Shown: positions 15,534 through 24,575, numbered from the stretch's first letter. The stretch: DNA of 64,000 nt from Nocardia rhamnosiphila NBRC 108938 (GCF_000720425.1 NZ_JOAJ01000012.1:1-64000), one strand, 5' to 3'. The notes: a model not told the origin generated them from the sequence alone. A program made the numbers and translations.

Positions 15534-17054
15534 ATGCGCAGCGTCGCAGGCCGCTGTGATCACGTCGTGGTGATCGGCGCGGGGCTGGCCGGACTATCGG
15601 CCGCGATCCACCTGGCCGGTCGCGGGGTCGCGGTCACCGTCCTCGAGCGTGAACCGGTACCCGGGGGGCGCGCCGCCCGCGCCGATATCGGTGACTACCG
15701 CCTCGATCTGGGGCCGACCGTGCTCACCATGCCCGAGCTGATCGACGAGGTGTTCGCCGCCGTCGGCGCGCACACCGACGATCATCTGCGCCTCGTGCCC
15801 ATCGACCCGGCCTACCGGGCCCATTTCGCCGATGGCCGCTCCCTCGACCTGCACACCGGTCCCGGACCGATGGCCCGGGCAATCGCCGAATTCGCCGGCG
15901 TCCGTGAGGCGGACGGCTACCTGAAATTGCGGGATTGGCTGACCCACCTCTACCGCACCGAATTCGATCATTTCATCGCCACCAATGTCGATTCACCGCT
16001 ATCGCTGGTGACCCCGGCAGCGAGGCGGCTGGTCCTGGCCGGCGGGCTGCGCCGCTGGGACCGGGCGGTCGCCGACCATCTGCGCGACCCGGACGTGCGC
16101 AGACTCTTCACCTTCCAGTCCCTCTACGCCGGAGTCCCGCCGCAGCGCGCGCTGGCCGCCTACGCCGTGATCGCTTATATGGACACCATCGGCGGAGTCT
16201 TCTTCCCGCTGGGCGGAATGCGCGCGCTACCCGACGCCCTGGCCGCCGCCGCGACCGCGGCCGGGGTGCGCTTCCACTTCGGGATCACCGCGGAATCAAC
16301 CCGGCGTTCGGGATCCCGGATCCAGGCCGTCACCACTGCCGACGGACGAGATATCGATTGCGACGCGGTCGTCGTCACCACCGAGTTGCACCACGCCTAC
16401 CGGCTGATCGGTCACCGCTCACGACGCCCGCAACGGCCCACCGCGTCACCTTCGGCCGTAGTGGTGCACCTCGGCAGCGATCCCGCCCCACATCTCGCAC
16501 ATCATTCGCTGCTGTTCGGGCGCGCATGGCGGCAGACCTTCGACGACATCCTCCGCCGTGGGCAGCCCATGCGGGACCCGTCACTGCTCGTCACGCGCCC
16601 CACCGCCACCGATACTCTGCTGGCCCCGCCCGGGCGCGAGCTGCTGTCGATCCTCGCGCCCGCGCCCAACCTGGCACGGGCGCCGATCGACTGGGATCGG
16701 CTCGGACCCGCCTACGCGGACGAACTCGTCGCCACGGTGAACCAGCGCCTGCCCATTCCCTTGACCGGCGTGGACATCCTGCAGGTGATCACACCGGCGG
16801 ACTGGGCGCGGCAGGGCATGCTCGCGGGCAGCCCCTTCGCACTGGCGCACACCCTGTCCCAGACCGGCCCCCTGCGGCCGGCCAATATGATCCGCGGCCT
16901 GGACAACGTCGTCCTCGCGGGCAGTTCGACCGTCCCCGGGGTCGGCGTACCACCGGTACTGATCTCGGGGCGGTTGGCCGCCGACCGCATCACCGGCGCG
17001 CCGGCCACCGACCGCACTGCCGCACCCATGAACACAGGGGGTCTCCGTTCATGA
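15534..17054 (+). CDS. crtI: Phytoene desaturase
   Basis: A 506-residue FAD-dependent carotene desaturase. The dinucleotide-binding fold is at the N-terminus (VVVIGAGLAGLSAAIHLAGRG, then the VLEREPVPGGRAA motif). The C-terminus has the family signature LAGSSTVPGVGVPPVLISGR, the FAD/substrate region of bacterial CrtI. It introduces double bases-conjugating desaturations into phytoene, giving coloured carotenes such as neurosporene or lycopene; the number of steps cannot be read from sequence. The ATG at 15534 follows GAGAGGAGAG. It overlaps crtB by four bases, so the two are coupled. Confidence 0.94.
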   Translation: MRSVAGRCDHVVVIGAGLAGLSAAIHLAGRGVAVTVLEREPVPGGRAARADIGDYRLDLGPTVLTMPELIDEVFAAVGAHTDDHLRLVPIDPAYRAHFADGRSLDLHTGPGPMARAIAEFAGVREADGYLKLRDWLTHLYRTEFDHFIATNVDSPLSLVTPAARRLVLAGGLRRWDRAVADHLRDPDVRRLFTFQSLYAGVPPQRALAAYAVIAYMDTIGGVFFPLGGMRALPDALAAAATAAGVRFHFGITAESTRRSGSRIQAVTTADGRDIDCDAVVVTTELHHAYRLIGHRSRRPQRPTASPSAVVVHLGSDPAPHLAHHSLLFGRAWRQTFDDILRRGQPMRDPSLLVTRPTATDTLLAPPGRELLSILAPAPNLARAPIDWDRLGPAYADELVATVNQRLPIPLTGVDILQVITPADWARQGMLAGSPFALAHTLSQTGPLRPANMIRGLDNVVLAGSSTVPGVGVPPVLISGRLAADRITGAPATDRTAAPMNTGGLRS

Positions 17055-18013
17055 TCAGCGCAGAACTCGACGCCGCCGCGATCACCGACCCGCGCCTGCG
17101 CCGGGCCTACCGGCACTGCCGCGACCTCAATGCCCGGCACGGCCGCACCTTCTTCCTCGCCACCCGCCTGCTCGCCCCCGCGCAACGCCCCGCGATCCAC
17201 GCCCTTTACGGATTCGCCCGCTGGGCAGACGATATCGTCGACCTACCGGATCCCGGCGCCGGAACGCCCGGGGCACGCCTGGACGATCTGACCCGGCAAC
17301 TGTCGAGCGGTCTCGATACCCCCGGGTGGGGCGAGCCGGTGGTCGCCGCGGTGGGTCACACCGCGGCGCGATACAACCTCGACAGCAATCTCTTCCAGGC
17401 TTTTCTGGACTCCATGCGGATGGATCTGACCGTCACCGACTATCCCGATCGTCCGGCCCTGGACCGCTATGTGTACGGATCGGCCGAAGTGATCGGGTTG
17501 CAGGTGCTGCCCGTCCTGGGCGCCGTCTGCCCACAGTCCGAGGCGGCCCCACATGCCGCCGCGCTCGGTAAAGCGTTCCAGCTCACCAACTTTCTGCGCG
17601 ATATCGCCGAAGACCTCGATCGCGGGCGGGTGTACCTACCGGCCGATGAACTGGCCGCCTTCCGCGTCGACCGCGACCGGCTGCAATGGTGCCGCGATCA
17701 CCGGCGCACCGATACCCGCGTCCGGGCTGCCCTGGCCGCCCAGCACGCCGTCGCCCGCCGGTGGTATGCCCGTGCCATGCCGGGCATCGACCTGCTGCAC
17801 CCGATTTCACGACCCTGCGTGGCAACCGCCGCCGTCCTCTACGGCGAGATCCTCGACCGGATAGAGAAGCACGACTTCGCGGTATTCAGCGAGCGGGCCA
17901 CGGTCGGGCGCGCCCGCCGCGCGCACGTCGCCGGTTCGGCGCTCGCCCGAGCGCTGTGGGCCCGCCGCAACGGCCGATCCGGCACTCTCACTCCGGCCAC
18001 GACGCCGGTGTGA
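17051..18013 (+). CDS. crtB: Phytoene synthase
   Basis: A 320-residue squalene/phytoene synthase-family enzyme. The first aspartate motif is YGFARWADDIVD (Asp60 to Asp64) and the second is LTNFLRDIAEDLDRGRVYLP (Asp184 to Asp188), both intact. It joins two GGPP molecules head to head to give phytoene, the substrate of the CrtI encoded just upstream. The ATG overlaps the crtI stop (ATGA). No cyclase, ketolase or glycosyltransferase gene follows in the window, so cyclised or decorated carotenoids would need genes elsewhere. Confidence 0.94.
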   Translation: MISAELDAAAITDPRLRRAYRHCRDLNARHGRTFFLATRLLAPAQRPAIHALYGFARWADDIVDLPDPGAGTPGARLDDLTRQLSSGLDTPGWGEPVVAAVGHTAARYNLDSNLFQAFLDSMRMDLTVTDYPDRPALDRYVYGSAEVIGLQVLPVLGAVCPQSEAAPHAAALGKAFQLTNFLRDIAEDLDRGRVYLPADELAAFRVDRDRLQWCRDHRRTDTRVRAALAAQHAVARRWYARAMPGIDLLHPISRPCVATAAVLYGEILDRIEKHDFAVFSERATVGRARRAHVAGSALARALWARRNGRSGTLTPATTPV

Positions 18014-18020
18014 CCGCCGC

Positions 18021-18060
18021 GGGAGCCGAACGTGCACGACGCGCTCCGGTGCCGGCTCCC
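18021..18060 (+). terminator. Possible terminator hairpin after crtB
   Basis: GGGAGCCG at 18021-18028 pairs perfectly with CGGCTCCC at 18053-18060 across a 24-base loop, eight bases after the crtB stop. There is no T-tract and the loop is long, so it is a weak call. It sits between the crt genes and a gene on the opposite strand. Confidence 0.35.
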
Positions 18061-18081
18061 GGCTGGGCCGGCCGCGGGACA

Positions 18082-18276
18082 TCAGTTGGTGGGAAGGATT
18101 TTCGAGGTCAGCCAGATTCCCGCGGCCAGTGCCGCGGTCACGGCGACACCGATCAGCGCCGAGCCGGCGAGGACGGTGATTCCGATGGAGAACACCAGGC
18201 ATGTGAACGCGGCCAGGACCGCCGTTCCCCGTTCGACACCGACGACCCGGGCAGGCTGGTTCCGAATCGCAGTCAT
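18082..18276 (-). CDS. Small two-helix membrane protein
   Basis: A 64-residue protein from an ATG at 18276. After a short polar start (MTAIRNQPARVVGVERG) come two hydrophobic segments, about 18-37 and 40-56, and a short polar tail. No family was recognised. It is convergent with crtB, and placement next to carotenoid genes may be accidental. Codon use is ordinary for the window, which supports a real gene, but the short length leaves doubt. Confidence 0.5.
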   Translation of the reverse strand: MTAIRNQPARVVGVERGTAVLAAFTCLVFSIGITVLAGSALIGVAVTAALAAGIWLTSKILPTN

Positions 18277-18536
18277 ATCTACAGGCTTCCCCACCGTCCG
18301 ATTTATGAAACCGTTACCGGCGGTCCCGTGAAAACACTTCGTTTTTCGACCGCCCCGCCGAGATCGGCTCGAAATATCCTCGGGATACGTCCCACGCGCG
18401 ACCACGTGGCCACCACGATCACCGGCGAGCGCTCCCATGGACCCCGCCGCCGCAGTATCGGCCGCACCGATCGAATGCCCGGACGATCGTGGTGTGCCTC
18501 ACCCGGCGTGGCGGCAAAATCGCAGGCAACGGCACA

Positions 18537-19343
18537 ATGGAGCCAATGAGACCTTGGCAGCCGAGCCCGTCCGCCGACACCGACTCCCCCGGTGCGAGCT
18601 CGATCACCGTCGACGACGTGCGCGCGCTCCGCGAACAGTTCCTCGACTTCATGCTCGGCTACAAATTCGCGATCGACGAGATCACCACCAAGATCAATAT
18701 TCTGCGCGAGGATTTCAACAGCACCCACGAGTACAACCCCATCGAACACGTGGGATCGCGACTCAAATCCCCCGAAAGCGTCATGGAAAAGGTCCAGCGC
18801 AAGAAATACCCGATGACCCTGGCCGCCATCCGCGACAACATCCTCGATATCGCCGGAGTCCGCGTCGTGTGCAGCTTCATCTCCGATATCACCGTGATCA
18901 GAGATATGCTCGCCGGCCAGGAGGACATCACGGTCCTGGAGGAACGCGACTACATCACCCACCGCAAACCGAACGGCTATCAGAGCCTGCACCTGATCGT
19001 TTCGATCCCGGTCTTCCGCTCCCACGGCACCGAACACATCCCGGTCGAAATCCAGATCCGCACGATCGCGATGGATTTCTGGGCCAGCCTCGAACACAAG
19101 ATCTACTACAAGTACCGCGGCGAGGTCCCGCCGAACCTCCGCAGCGACCTCGCCCAGGCCGCCGAAGTCGCCACCCAGCTGGACGAGAAGATGGAAGCCC
19201 TGCACCGCCAGATCGACCGCACCGAACCCACCCGGACCGGCCCGGCCGACACCCTGGACCTCCGGCACCTGTACAACAGCCTCGTGACGGACTCCTCGTC
19301 CGGCGTCCGGCCCGCACCGACCCTCCGCTCACCCGAGCTGTAG
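18537..19343 (+). CDS. Small alarmone synthetase (RelA/SpoT synthetase-domain protein)
   Basis: A 268-residue single-domain (p)ppGpp synthetase of the RelQ/RelP class, lacking hydrolase, TGS and ACT domains. The synthetase fold covers about 45-215: the RLKSPESVMEKVQRKKYP substrate region, DIAGVRVVCSFISDI, the YITHRKPNGYQSLH loop that contacts GTP, and VEIQIRTIAMDFWASLEHK with the metal-binding Glu and G-loop neighbours. It would make pppGpp or ppGpp from ATP and GTP/GDP under stress. ATG codons at 18537 and 18546 are both possible. The last 30 residues are unstructured. Confidence 0.9.
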   Translation: MEPMRPWQPSPSADTDSPGASSITVDDVRALREQFLDFMLGYKFAIDEITTKINILREDFNSTHEYNPIEHVGSRLKSPESVMEKVQRKKYPMTLAAIRDNILDIAGVRVVCSFISDITVIRDMLAGQEDITVLEERDYITHRKPNGYQSLHLIVSIPVFRSHGTEHIPVEIQIRTIAMDFWASLEHKIYYKYRGEVPPNLRSDLAQAAEVATQLDEKMEALHRQIDRTEPTRTGPADTLDLRHLYNSLVTDSSSGVRPAPTLRSPEL

Positions 19344-19380
19344 GCCGGCCGACCGCAGTGGGCCGCCGACAGGCCCGGGC

Positions 19381-19420
19381 ACCGGCAGGCGTTCGTCGCT
19401 CACCTCGAGCTCCTGCCGGT
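19381..19420. terminator. Hairpin between convergent genes
   Basis: ACCGGCAGG at 19381-19389 is the exact complement of CCTGCCGGT at 19412-19420, with a 22-base loop. It lies between the alarmone synthetase stop and the convergent TetR gene stop. There is no T-run, so factor-independent termination is only possible. Confidence 0.35.
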
Positions 19421-19475
19421 CGCCTGAAGCAACCCTACGTCGAGGGCCGCGCTGACCGGATATGCATGGCGAGAA

Positions 19476-20054
19476 CTATGTCACCGGTTCCCGGCGAGCG
19501 CGTGCGCGGGAATCCAGAAGTCCTTCGATGCCGAGCAGGAACGTCTCGCAGATCGGGTCCGGGTCGGTCAGGCATCCGGCGGCCATCGCGCCGTCGCGCA
19601 GCATCACGAAGTGCCGGGCTGCCGGTGCCGGATCGATATCGCCGACCTCGGCGAGGATCTCGGTGACGGTGTCCAGGAACCATTGCCGGTGCGCGAGAAC
19701 GGTTTTGTGGACCGGATGGCCGGGGTCGGGGTATTCGGCCGCCGCATTGAGAAACGCACATCCGCGGAACCCGGGCCCTCGGATACTGTCGGCGATGGCC
19801 CGCCCGACGGCTCGGACGACGTCGACGGGTGACGGGCTCTCGCGGCGTGCGGCGTCGACCCGCGCGCGGATCGCTTCGTCGGCCTGCCTCAGGTAGGCGA
19901 CGACGAGGTCGTCCTTGCCGGGAAAATGCCGATACATGGTCGCCCGCGTCACCTGGGCGGCGGCAATGATGCGTTCGACGCCGACCGAATGAAGCCCTTC
20001 GGAGTAGAACAGTCCGCTCGCCGTATCGAGCAGTCGCGCGCGCGCTTCCGACAT
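19476..20054 (-). CDS. TetR-family transcriptional regulator
   Basis: A 192-residue TetR repressor. The N-terminal helix-turn-helix (about 5-50) reads ARLLDTASGLFYSEGLHSVGVERIIAAAQVTRATMYRHFPGKDDL in outline, with the classic YRHFPGKDDLV ending. The ligand-binding part is all helical and includes FRGCAFLNAAAEYPDPGHPV, a segment common in the TetR_C group with that GCAF motif. The ATG at 20054 follows GAGAGGGGAAGAAG. It is divergent from a DUF308 gene, and a long dyad lies between them, so it likely represses that gene and itself. Confidence 0.88.
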   Translation of the reverse strand: MSEARARLLDTASGLFYSEGLHSVGVERIIAAAQVTRATMYRHFPGKDDLVVAYLRQADEAIRARVDAARRESPSPVDVVRAVGRAIADSIRGPGFRGCAFLNAAAEYPDPGHPVHKTVLAHRQWFLDTVTEILAEVGDIDPAPAARHFVMLRDGAMAAGCLTDPDPICETFLLGIEGLLDSRARARREPVT

Positions 20055-20095
20055 CAGACTTCTTCCCCTCTCTCGCACTTTCACCCGAGGCTAGC

Positions 20096-20166
20096 AGAAA
20101 GAACGATCGGTATTGACAAGACGGACCGGCGCCCGTCAGACTCCAGGTATACCGATCGTTCTTTCT
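20096..20166. promoter_or_regulatory. Paired TetR operators in the divergent promoter region
   Basis: The 18-mer AGAAAGAACGATCGGTAT (20096-20113) is repeated as its exact reverse complement at 20149-20166. Each arm also contains a quasi-palindromic core around CGATCG, so each can serve as one TetR-dimer site, with about five helical turns between them. A TTGACA lies at 20113-20118 and GGTATACC at 20146-20153. The location between the TetR gene (minus) and the DUF308 gene (plus) indicates control of both. Confidence 0.75.
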
Positions 20167-20215
20167 TCCTGACGCAGTCGCACCTCGACCGCCTCGACCA
20201 TCGAAAGAGAATCTG

Positions 20216-20797
20216 ATGTCCAGTTCAATCGAGACCGGCGCGCCCGGCACTCTCGCCGAGACCGCCGGCAGCACCGAGGGCCTGCGGAACCTGTACTACG
20301 CCCGCTTCGGATTCGCCGTCGTCTGGGCAGTCCTGATGCTGGGGGCCGCCGCGACGCTCACCCCGGTCGGCATCGCCCTGCTGGTGCTCTACCCACTGTT
20401 CGACGTGGCCGCGGCCGTGATCGACTTCCGCACCTCGGGCGCCGCACGCCCGAAGGCACCGCTGTACCTCAACATGGCCCTGAGCCTGCTCACCGCCGTC
20501 GCACTGGCCGCGGCCGTCACCTCGGGCATTCCCGATGTCCTGCGGGTGTGGGGTGTCTGGGCGATCACCGCGGGCATCGTGCAGTTGATCGTCGCGATCT
20601 TGCGGTACCGGCTCGGCGGCCAGTGGGCGATGATCCTGAGCGGCGGAATCTCCACCCTCGCCGGCGCGAGCTTCGTCGCGGGCGCCGGCGCACCGAATGC
20701 GTCCCTCACCCCCCTCGCCGGATACGCCACGCTGGGCGGCATCTTCTTCCTGATCTCGGCGGTCCGTCTGCACCGCCGCGGCGCACCGGCGCGATGA
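20216..20797 (+). CDS. DUF308-type membrane protein
   Basis: A 193-residue protein with about six hydrophobic helices beginning near residue 30 (RFGFAVVWAVLMLGAAATLTP), short loops and no catalytic motif. This is the HdeD/DUF308 pattern, a family tied to acid or envelope stress. It follows the twin TetR operators and is the likely target of the divergent regulator. The ohr gene lies 149 bases downstream on the same strand and may be read through or have its own promoter. Confidence 0.8.
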   Translation: MSSSIETGAPGTLAETAGSTEGLRNLYYARFGFAVVWAVLMLGAAATLTPVGIALLVLYPLFDVAAAVIDFRTSGAARPKAPLYLNMALSLLTAVALAAAVTSGIPDVLRVWGVWAITAGIVQLIVAILRYRLGGQWAMILSGGISTLAGASFVAGAGAPNASLTPLAGYATLGGIFFLISAVRLHRRGAPAR

Positions 20798-20946
20798 GCC
20801 GGCCGCCGGCACCCCCTCCCCGAGGCCCCGCCGGGCTGCTCCCCGCACACGGCCCCACCGTCCGACCACCGGCCGGATCCGGCCGTGACCGCTGAATCAC
20901 CGCCTGCCCACACGCAGTAGCACCCTCACCACAGAAGGAGAACATC

Positions 20947-21375
20947 ATGTCCGAATCCGTCTACACCGCCATCGCCACCTCGACCGGAGACGGCCGCGCC
21001 GGAGGACGCGCCGCCAGCAACGACGGGCTGATCGACATCACCCTCGCCATCCCGCGGGAAATGGGCGGGCCGGGTGGCGCGACGAACCCCGAGCAGCTCT
21101 TCGCCGCCGGCTGGGCCTCCTGCTTCCACTCCGCATTGAAGGCCGTCGCCGCCGGACAGAAGATCGGTTTCACCGATTCGGCGGTCGTCGCCGAGATCGG
21201 CGTGCACCGCACCGAGCAGGGCGGTTTCAGCCTCTCCGCCGCACTCCACGTGGAATTGGGCGGCATCGAACAGGCTGGCGCCGACACGCTGGTCGCGGCC
21301 GCGCACGCGGTGTGCCCCTACTCCAACGCCACCCGGGGCAACATCCCGGTCACCGTCGACGTCACCGTCAGCTGA
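20947..21375 (+). CDS. ohr: Organic hydroperoxide reductase (Ohr/OsmC family)
   Basis: A 142-residue thiol peroxidase that reduces organic and lipid hydroperoxides, normally using lipoyl proteins as electron donor. The two catalytic cysteines are in place: Cys59 in AAGWASCFHSAL and Cys123 in HAVCPYSNATRGN. The N-terminal Arg of the family lies in the GGRAASNDG segment. Length is normal. The ribosome site is AGAAGGAGA. No OhrR (MarR) gene is adjacent; the nearest regulator is the TetR protein two genes upstream. Its stop overlaps the end of the convergent DinB gene by eight bases. Confidence 0.93.
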   Translation: MSESVYTAIATSTGDGRAGGRAASNDGLIDITLAIPREMGGPGGATNPEQLFAAGWASCFHSALKAVAAGQKIGFTDSAVVAEIGVHRTEQGGFSLSAALHVELGGIEQAGADTLVAAAHAVCPYSNATRGNIPVTVDVTVS

Positions 21376-21883
21376 ACTGTGCCGGTGAATCCGCGGAAAT
21401 ACCGGCCCCGGCCCGGATCTGCTCGCGCAGGATGTCACCGTGGCCGGCATGCCGGGCGAACTCGGCGGTCATGGCCAGGTAGATCCAGCGAAGGCTGACA
21501 ACTCCCACGCGCGGGTGCTCGCGGGTCTCGTCCAGAGGAATATCCGCCGCGACGGACCTGGCCCGAGCACTCGCGCGTTCGAATTCCGCGATCACCTCGG
21601 CCACGGTCTCCGCATCGCCCACGTGGAACCCGCCGTGTGCCCACAGCGGACCATCGCAGTCGGCGTCGGCGAGCCGTCCGAGCGTGCGCTGGAACCACAT
21701 TCGTTCGGCGTACGCGGCGTGTTTGATCAGGGTGATCGGGGTGGTCAGCGACGGTACGAGCCGGCATCTGGCATCGGTTTCGGACAGTCCGCGCACCGTG
21801 TCGACGAGATCGGCGCGCGCCTGGTCGAGCATGGTCTCGAGCAGTTCGCGTTCGGTGCCGGTGGTGCGGGTCGGAGCAGTCAT
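21368..21883 (-). CDS. DinB/DUF664 family protein
   Basis: A 171-residue four-helix-bundle protein of the DinB superfamily. The metal-type His residues expected in the family are visible as TLIKHAAYAERMWF (first), and FARHAGHGDILREQ (C-terminal HxxxH-like pair). Some relatives are mycothiol-dependent transferases or maleylpyruvate isomerase-like enzymes; the reaction here is unknown. The ATG at 21883 follows GGAAGGAT. It is convergent with ohr, and the 3' ends overlap. Confidence 0.86.
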   Translation of the reverse strand: MTAPTRTTGTERELLETMLDQARADLVDTVRGLSETDARCRLVPSLTTPITLIKHAAYAERMWFQRTLGRLADADCDGPLWAHGGFHVGDAETVAEVIAEFERASARARSVAADIPLDETREHPRVGVVSLRWIYLAMTAEFARHAGHGDILREQIRAGAGISADSPAQFS

Positions 21884-22189
21884 CGGGGATCCTTCCACGG
21901 CCGGTCCGGCGCGCGCCGAACAGACCGAAGTGCTTGTGGTGGTTCGGAATCGGCTCGCCGGAAGAAACGGGCGCCGGGTGACCGCGAATCTCGCGATCGT
22001 GAATCCTGGATTCGGCCGTAGAAATATTCGGCCCACATCAGAAGGGGCGCAACGAGCCGGTGCCGAATCTACCACCGGCCGCGGTGGTTGGCTACGGACT
22101 TCACCGACCGGCCGCCGGACTCCCTCGGTCGCCGGCACCGAGGATCGCCTGCGCTCGCACCGAATACCGCAGCCGCAGCCGGAGCCGGT
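21884..22189. other. Intergenic region upstream of the DinB-family gene
   Basis: About 300 bases between two minus-strand genes. It should contain the promoter of the DinB-family gene. I see no convincing operator, RNA gene or conserved reading frame in it. Confidence 0.4.
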
Positions 22190-22651
22190 TCAGGAATTCG
22201 CCTGCGGCCGCGCCGCGTGGCCGGGTCGGCCGTGGGTACGACGTGCTTCCTTCATCTCCGCTTCGTAGACGTGACGCCTGCCCTGGAGCAATTCGTCCCG
22301 GACTTCGCGTTCGATGTCGCGGAACACGCTGTAGTACCCGTCGTCGTACTCCTCGACGACCTGGAAGGTCCACCTGCCCTCCAAGACATTGCGGCCGATC
22401 AGGTCGGCCGTGATGCGATCGGCGAGATGGTCGTGACCCGCCTCCCGCAACAATGTCACCGCCCAGCCCACGGCGAAGTCGGCGCGGCCGGTCAGTTGGT
22501 GGAACGCGTACAGATGCCCCCGGGCGCGCTCGGCGATCTCGAAGGCTTCGGACAACTTCCCCACCGCCTCGACCGTCGTGTCGCCGACACCCGCCGGTCG
22601 GCGATGGCGTTGCGCGGGAACGTCCTCGTCACCGGTCTCGGTCACTGCCAT
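22190..22651 (-). CDS. Conserved hypothetical protein
   Basis: A 153-residue soluble, largely helical and charged protein. The middle has EIAERARGHLYAFHQLTGRADFAVGWAVTLLREAGHDHLADRI, with several His residues, then a WTFQVVEEYDDGYYSVFRDIE segment. It resembles uncharacterised actinobacterial proteins; no enzymatic motif was recognised. It is transcribed alone on the minus strand. Confidence 0.7.
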   Translation of the reverse strand: MAVTETGDEDVPAQRHRRPAGVGDTTVEAVGKLSEAFEIAERARGHLYAFHQLTGRADFAVGWAVTLLREAGHDHLADRITADLIGRNVLEGRWTFQVVEEYDDGYYSVFRDIEREVRDELLQGRRHVYEAEMKEARRTHGRPGHAARPQANS

Positions 22652-23147
22652 GCCGACAGGCTATCGACATACCGACGGAATCCCGTCCCGCCCCGCGCGG
22701 GCGAGTCGGGTCCGGTCGAGGCCGGGTCCCGCCGCATCACGGACATTCGCACCCGGGCGAGGTTCGGCGGCACGCGTCCCCCTCAATGTTCATGACAGTT
22801 CTCTCACATGCAAGTTCTGGGGCACCCGTTCCACGCTTGCACAACACACATACTTTCCGGACGATTTCGCTCTCCGCCAAACAATTTCCACTCAATACGC
22901 TACCGATCGATGGATTGCTGCGTAACAGTAAATTCTTGCGACCCGCACCGCATAGCCTGATAAGTTATTGAGCATTCTCGCCTGGTCGGCGGATACCAGG
23001 CGGAGCCGTTTCGACTCGATGAGGAGCTGGGGACGATGGACCGACTCGACAGGCGCGAGACGTCGAAACCACCGGACGACGACCTTGTTCCGTACCCGTG
23101 ACCCGGACCCGCCCCACACCCGTTCGCCGACCCCAGAAGGAAATCCG
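22652..23147. other. AT-richer divergent promoter region
   Basis: Nearly 500 bases without a credible gene, between a minus-strand gene and a plus-strand secreted-protein gene. The part from about 22790 to 22980 has clearly lower GC than its surroundings, which fits promoter or leader DNA. One possible promoter for the secreted protein is TTGCGA near 22936 with TAAGTT about 19 bases on. Nothing else is recognised. Confidence 0.4.
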
Positions 23148-23468
23148 ATGATGCGCACGTCCCTCCGCCTGACCGCCACCTCGATTGCGGCGGCCGGCCT
23201 GATCGGCACCGCGGCCGGCGCGACGGCCGCTCCCCCGGTTGCCCCGATCCCCGCACCGGTGGCCGCCGCCGAAGCCGGGACCGGCTCGGCGATGCTGGAT
23301 TCGGGGTCGGCGGCCGCGCAGTCGGCGGTCGAAACCGTCCAGCGCGGCGACATCATCGGGATCATCGCGCTCCTGGCCCTCACGCCTTTCCAGATGCTGA
23401 CCGGCGGCGTCTGCGACCTCGCCACCTTGTCGGCGCTGCCGAACCCCTGCGCACCGAGCGCCTACTGA
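23148..23468 (+). CDS. Small secreted protein
   Basis: A 106-residue protein with a Sec-type signal peptide: MMRTSLRLTA, a hydrophobic Ala/Gly core, and an AGATAA-type cleavage site near residue 28. The mature part is Ala/Pro-rich, has one more hydrophobic stretch (GDIIGIIALLALTPFQML) and ends with two Cys (GVCDLATL, LPNPCAPSAY) that could form a disulfide. Small exported proteins like this are common in Nocardia and relatives, with unknown roles. The ribosome site is AGAAGGAAA. A strong hairpin lies about 95 bases downstream. Confidence 0.75.
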   Translation: MMRTSLRLTATSIAAAGLIGTAAGATAAPPVAPIPAPVAAAEAGTGSAMLDSGSAAAQSAVETVQRGDIIGIIALLALTPFQMLTGGVCDLATLSALPNPCAPSAY

Positions 23469-23562
23469 TACAGACGCGGCCGACTGCACGGCACCGACTC
23501 GGCCGGATGCGGCAGCAGCACTCCCCCGACGCCGGGATCGGGCCGGGCCGGTAACACACGAA

Positions 23563-23593
23563 ACGCCGCCGGGCACGAAGTCCGGCGGCGTTC
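23563..23593 (+). terminator. Strong hairpin downstream of the secreted-protein gene
   Basis: AACGCCGCCGG at 23563-23573 pairs exactly with CCGGCGGCGTT at 23583-23593 across a nine-base loop. The 11-pair stem has no clear T-tract, which is usual for actinobacterial terminators. It lies between a plus-strand gene and the convergent regulator gene. Confidence 0.6.
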
Positions 23594-23876
23594 GGTCGGG
23601 GGTGTCGACGTCCCACAAGCGCCTCTCGGCGAGTGGTCGCTCGTAGCGACAAAAGGGGTGAGGCCCGGGGCTGTCCGGACGCCGACAGGTGTTCCAACGG
23701 GACCGGTGCCGGTTCTATTCCGCCGAGGATGTGATGCGGGCTACCCGGCATGTCACCGGCCCGCGCGACCGGTCCGGTGGTTGCGGATCCGGGCCTCGAT
23801 TCGCGTCCGACCAGCGATGGCCGGACCAACCGGCACCACCGTGCGGAATATTCGCGCAGGAAGTAACCGCGGCCGA

Positions 23877-24575
23877 TCAGGAGTAGGGGTCGGCGTGGAT
23901 TTCGACGCAGCATTCACCGGCGGCGGGGGCGAGGTCGGCGTGGACGGCGTCCGCTTCCAGACCGTGAAGCAGCCCGGTGAGGTAGGCGTGGTTGAGCGAG
24001 CACACCAGGTCCGGCGCTCGAGCCGCCAGCGGGTGGAAGGGACAATTGCGCAGCCGGAGGCAGGCCGGGGCGGTTCGGGCAGGTTCGAAACCCTGTTCGC
24101 CGAGCGTGGCGGCCACGAGGGTGATGGCGCGTTCGGCGCCGAGCCGGCCCGGCCGTAACCGTTCCCGGATTTCGCGGCCGGTGGCGGTGCCCCGGTCTCC
24201 GGCGACGCGCAGGGTGGCATCGCGCGCGGACTCCCCGGTAGCCTCGGTGAGGACGGCCTGCATCAAAATTTCGGCGAGGATCTCGTGGCGGCGTTCGGGA
24301 ATGCTGACACGTACCTCGATATCGGCGGGTTCGTACACCTTCGGCGCCCGTCCGACGCGCCGGATCCCGCCGACGTGTTCGTAGTGGGCTCGTAGTAGCC
24401 CGGTGTCGACGAGTTTGTCGAGGTGGAACGCGGCGAGTTTGCGGGATATCCCGACATGTTCGGCGGCTTCGTCACGGGTCACGGGACGTCCGGCGCGCCG
24501 GATGAACCAGTACATGTTCCGGCGTAGATCGTCGTCCAGTGCGGCAACGGCGCCGATATCGGCTTCACTGGTCAC
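23877..24575 (-). CDS. Winged-helix regulator with a cysteine-rich C-terminal domain
   Basis: A 232-residue regulator of the ArsR/DeoR-like helix-turn-helix group. The DNA-binding part is at 10-65 (RRAGRPVTRDEAAEHVGISRKLAAFHLDKLVDTGLL in outline). The C-terminal part carries five cysteines: Cys172, Cys178 (LRLRNCPFHPLA), Cys192 (LVCSLNHAYL) and the pair Cys222-Cys223 (GECCVEI). That layout recalls SufR-like proteins that bind an Fe-S cluster or another metal/redox cofactor, which is inferred. The GTG at 24575 starts the protein. It is divergent from the DUF2231/FolE operon, with a 28-base dyad between, so it probably controls that operon. Confidence 0.82.
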   Translation of the reverse strand: MTSEADIGAVAALDDDLRRNMYWFIRRAGRPVTRDEAAEHVGISRKLAAFHLDKLVDTGLLRAHYEHVGGIRRVGRAPKVYEPADIEVRVSIPERRHEILAEILMQAVLTEATGESARDATLRVAGDRGTATGREIRERLRPGRLGAERAITLVAATLGEQGFEPARTAPACLRLRNCPFHPLAARAPDLVCSLNHAYLTGLLHGLEADAVHADLAPAAGECCVEIHADPYS

